A stretch of 64,000 nucleotides of DNA from Petrolisthes cinctipes (lineage: Eukaryota > Arthropoda > Malacostraca > Decapoda > Porcellanidae), in the NCBI GenBank assembly GCA_033782935.1, contig JAWQEG010004727.1, positions 1 through 64,000 of the forward strand. Reading direction: 5' to 3'. Of this stretch, positions 62,212 to 64,000 are shown piece after piece. Numbering within the stretch: the first letter of the stretch is position 1; each line of letters opens with the position of its first letter. Made by a program: the position numbers and the translations under genes. A model generated the notes under the pieces. It was not told the origin of the DNA, made no database searches, and was given only the letters and a program-made list of their open reading frames with translations.

Positions 62212-62470
62212 TATAGTTGATAGATTTGTGGATTAAGGTGATGAGTCCGCCGCCATTGCCGTTGGTTCGATCTTGTCTGATGGTGGTGTAGTTGGGGAAT
62301 GTAAGTGTTTTGTGTGTGTTATGTAATCTGGTTTCTTGTACGATGGCAATGTGTATGTTGTGTTGTATGATGAAGTGTGTGAGTTCTTGTTTTTTGGTGT
62401 TAATGCCATCGATATTTATTTGTAGTTTGTTTATGTTGTGGGTGCGGTGTGTGTTGTGTGCTGCTGCGTT
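62212..62470 (-). pseudogene. Jockey-like endonuclease N-terminal part
   Basis: Reads LQINIDGINTKKQELTHFII, IAIVQETRLHNTH (catalytic Glu) and NGNGGGLITLIHKSINYT, the beginning of the endonuclease whose remainder lies at 56232 and below. The upstream sequence to about 62980 is a GC-richer leader with Thr/Pro-rich low-complexity frames; ORF1 is not clearly recognisable. Confidence 0.82.
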
Positions 62471-62984
62471 AGGGTGGGGAGTCGGGGTTGGGGATCTGGG
62501 TGGTGGTGGCGGCTGTGTGGGTGATGGTGTTGGGAGTAAGGGTGGTCGGGGTAGGAGTGGTGGTGTGGGTAGTGGAAGACGAGTCTATGTGTTTGTGAAG
62601 TGTTGTTTGGAGGCGGGTGTTGTATTTGTGGGGTGGGTCCAGTTTTTGCAAGGGCTGCGATGAACTGAGCCTATTGTCTGTTTGTTGGATTTTGAGCATG
62701 TTGGACATGTGTGTTTGTTGGTGGGTCCTGGGTTGCTCTCGGTGTCTCCGGCTAGAAGGAGGAGCCGAGAAATGACAGCCGGAGGATCATTTCTCGGTGG
62801 TGGAAAAATGTGTGATTGTGTGTGTTGTGTGAGGAGTGTGGTAATTGCCCGGGTGACCGAAGCCTTTCCCAGGAGTTCGCGCCTCCCTGATGGGGGCGGG
62901 GGGATTTTGTGGTGGTTTGGCCCCCATAGCTTCTTGCAGCCTTGAGGGGTCGTCCCACGGCGTAGACGTTGCTACTCCAGGACC

Positions 62985-63225
62985 GTGTGTGGGTGTTGTG
63001 CCATGTAGTGTAGTGGATGGTGTGTGTTTGTGGAGGCCGCAGCAGCATGTGTGTGTGTGTGTGTTTGTGTGCCTCTCATGTCAAGATGGTCTTTGATTTT
63101 GAGGACTTTGGTTTCATGGTGTAAGTGGTCTGTAGGTGTGGTAGCTGTGCTGCCTGTGATTATCTTTGGGGCTTTATTCTGTATGGTCAGTAAGGTGTTG
63201 TGACGAGTCTCGCCTTTCCCTGGCA
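62985..63225 (-). pseudogene. Jockey-like fragment, additional copy
   Basis: Matches 53795-54010 of the main copy (the RGTQTHTH and HPLHYMAQH region on the - strand) with a (GT)n expansion. It sits directly upstream of the 5' end of the main copy, so two copies of the family are joined head to tail. Confidence 0.8.
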
Positions 63226-63622
63226 TTTCCATTTTAGTCCGAGCGATGGTTAAGTAGAACCTGGCACTGAATCATATATAAGATTTTATGACTGATCTTG
63301 TATAGTCGTGGTCAATAATAATCATCCACATATGGGTATCTCAAACAATTTACTGTCTAATGTTTTCACTTTCACAAATAATGTTATTGTTTTAAGTAGT
63401 GTGTAGCTGCTTGTAGTAAATTAAAAGATGGTATACTCTGTTCAGCCTAAGTTGGCGGAGAAGCCCTGCCTCTCTGGGACATTTCTGGATGTATCTGATT
63501 GGCAGATGATGGAAAGGGGATGTTTCGAGTACTTTTGGTCACACCATGGGTCACACACATACACATACGTCACATAGCGGTGAGTTAATCTCAGTGACCT
63601 GACCTTCCTTTTTCTTCCCTCC

Positions 63623-63630
<8 letters not shown>
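63226..63630. other. No recognised gene; dispersed repeat at 63373-63430
   Basis: TTATTGTTTTAAGTAGTGTG, then TAGCTGCTTGTAGTAAATTA, also occurs right of the Copia element at 50099-50150. Nothing else named. Confidence 0.5.
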
Positions 63631-63679
<49 letters not shown>

Positions 63680-63815
63680 GTTCACGATTCATCCACAACC
63701 TTTCCTTTTCTAAATTCTATAATCTAATGATATTTTATCCCACATAAAAGTATAATCTAATGATATTTTATCCCACATAAAAGTATAATCTAATGATATT
63801 TTATCCCACATATCA
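63631..63815 (+). repeat. (CT)n and a 33-bp tandem repeat
   Basis: (CT)n at about 63627-63677. Three 33-bp units starting AATCTAATGATATTTTATCC at 63721, 63754 and 63787. The rest to 64000 is AT-rich with no feature. Confidence 0.92.
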
Positions 63816-64000
63816 TATACATGATATATTTAGATTAATGGCATTACGGTATATAATATTTTTTTTTAATTCCATTTATTTATTCTTTCATTAACAGTAG
63901 CATGCATCATAAGTTATTTCACTTTCTTTATTCCTCATTTGTTACCTTCATCTAAGTTTCTCTCTCTTACTGCCTGAGGCCATATTCTAATCTCAGGTCC

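Larger units (their letters stand above)
53298..62980 (-). mobile_element. Jockey-like non-LTR retrotransposon split by a Gypsy element
   Basis: The - strand element: the 5' part with the endonuclease N-terminus at 62212-62980, the rest at 53298-56232, and a Gypsy insertion between (56237-62207, target duplication TCTG). 3' tail: GCTTGAGGAATTTCAAC plus (AAC)n at 53298-53326. Jockey-clade features are the endonuclease, RT with YADD, and a C-terminal CxxC...H...C segment. Confidence 0.85.

Overview
This is eukaryotic, arthropod-like DNA, most likely from a decapod crustacean. The sequence shows very high microsatellite and minisatellite content, (CCTAA)n arrays (the arthropod TTAGG telomere motif read on the other strand), spliced host genes with arthropod-like exons, and a dense mix of CR1-like, RTE-like, Jockey-like, Gypsy and Copia retrotransposons plus DNA transposons. 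The decapod assignment is an inference from this combination. There are no bacterial features.

Layout: 1-4900 is a CR1-like non-LTR retrotransposon with both ORFs open. 4901-10871 holds the last three visible exons (+ strand) of a leucine-rich-repeat protein gene, set in introns made of CTCTCACAC-type repeats that contain copies of the exon edges. 10872-12540 is repeat-rich 3' flank. 12541-16084 is an RTE-like retrotransposon (- strand) with one internal stop. 16085-18720 is AT-rich. 18721-20135 is a decayed hAT-like transposon. 20283-31870 is a satellite zone: CCACCC minisatellite, a 49-copy 35-bp array, a purine-rich block, (CA)n, telomere-like CCTAA arrays with an inserted TIR element, AT-rich arrays and foldback elements.

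32868-38347 (- strand) carries exons of a Rag GTPase of the RagC/D type (amino-acid sensing upstream of TORC1). Its introns are full of short inverted-repeat elements, and one coding exon is split by a 150-bp TTAA-flanked MITE. 39445-43354 is a second RTE-like copy, itself split by a 2.86-kb TIR element that encodes a PIN/XPG-like nuclease with a CXC zinc domain (Academ-like). 43357-45260 is microsatellite and hybrid telomere-like repeat. 45325-46224 is a CR1-like fragment expanded by (GT)n. 46225-50085 is a Copia element lacking most of gag and protease. 50185-52250 holds an RTE tail and a pogo/jerky-like transposase pseudogene. 52245-63225 is a cluster of Jockey-like copies (- strand), one of which is split by a young Gypsy element (56237-62207) with 510-bp LTRs and a 4-bp target duplication.

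Only two loci look like host genes (the LRR gene and RagC/D), and neither is complete here. Most of the remainder is mobile or satellite DNA. The most unusual signals are: a predicted -1 frameshift site joining the CR1-like ORFs; repeated copies of splice-site-spanning exon edges inside host introns; a MITE in a RagC/D exon whose ends carry splice-site sequences; in-frame amplification of a transposase catalytic motif and of a retrotransposon zinc-knuckle-like segment; and twelve copies of a primer-binding-site-containing unit in the Gypsy leader.
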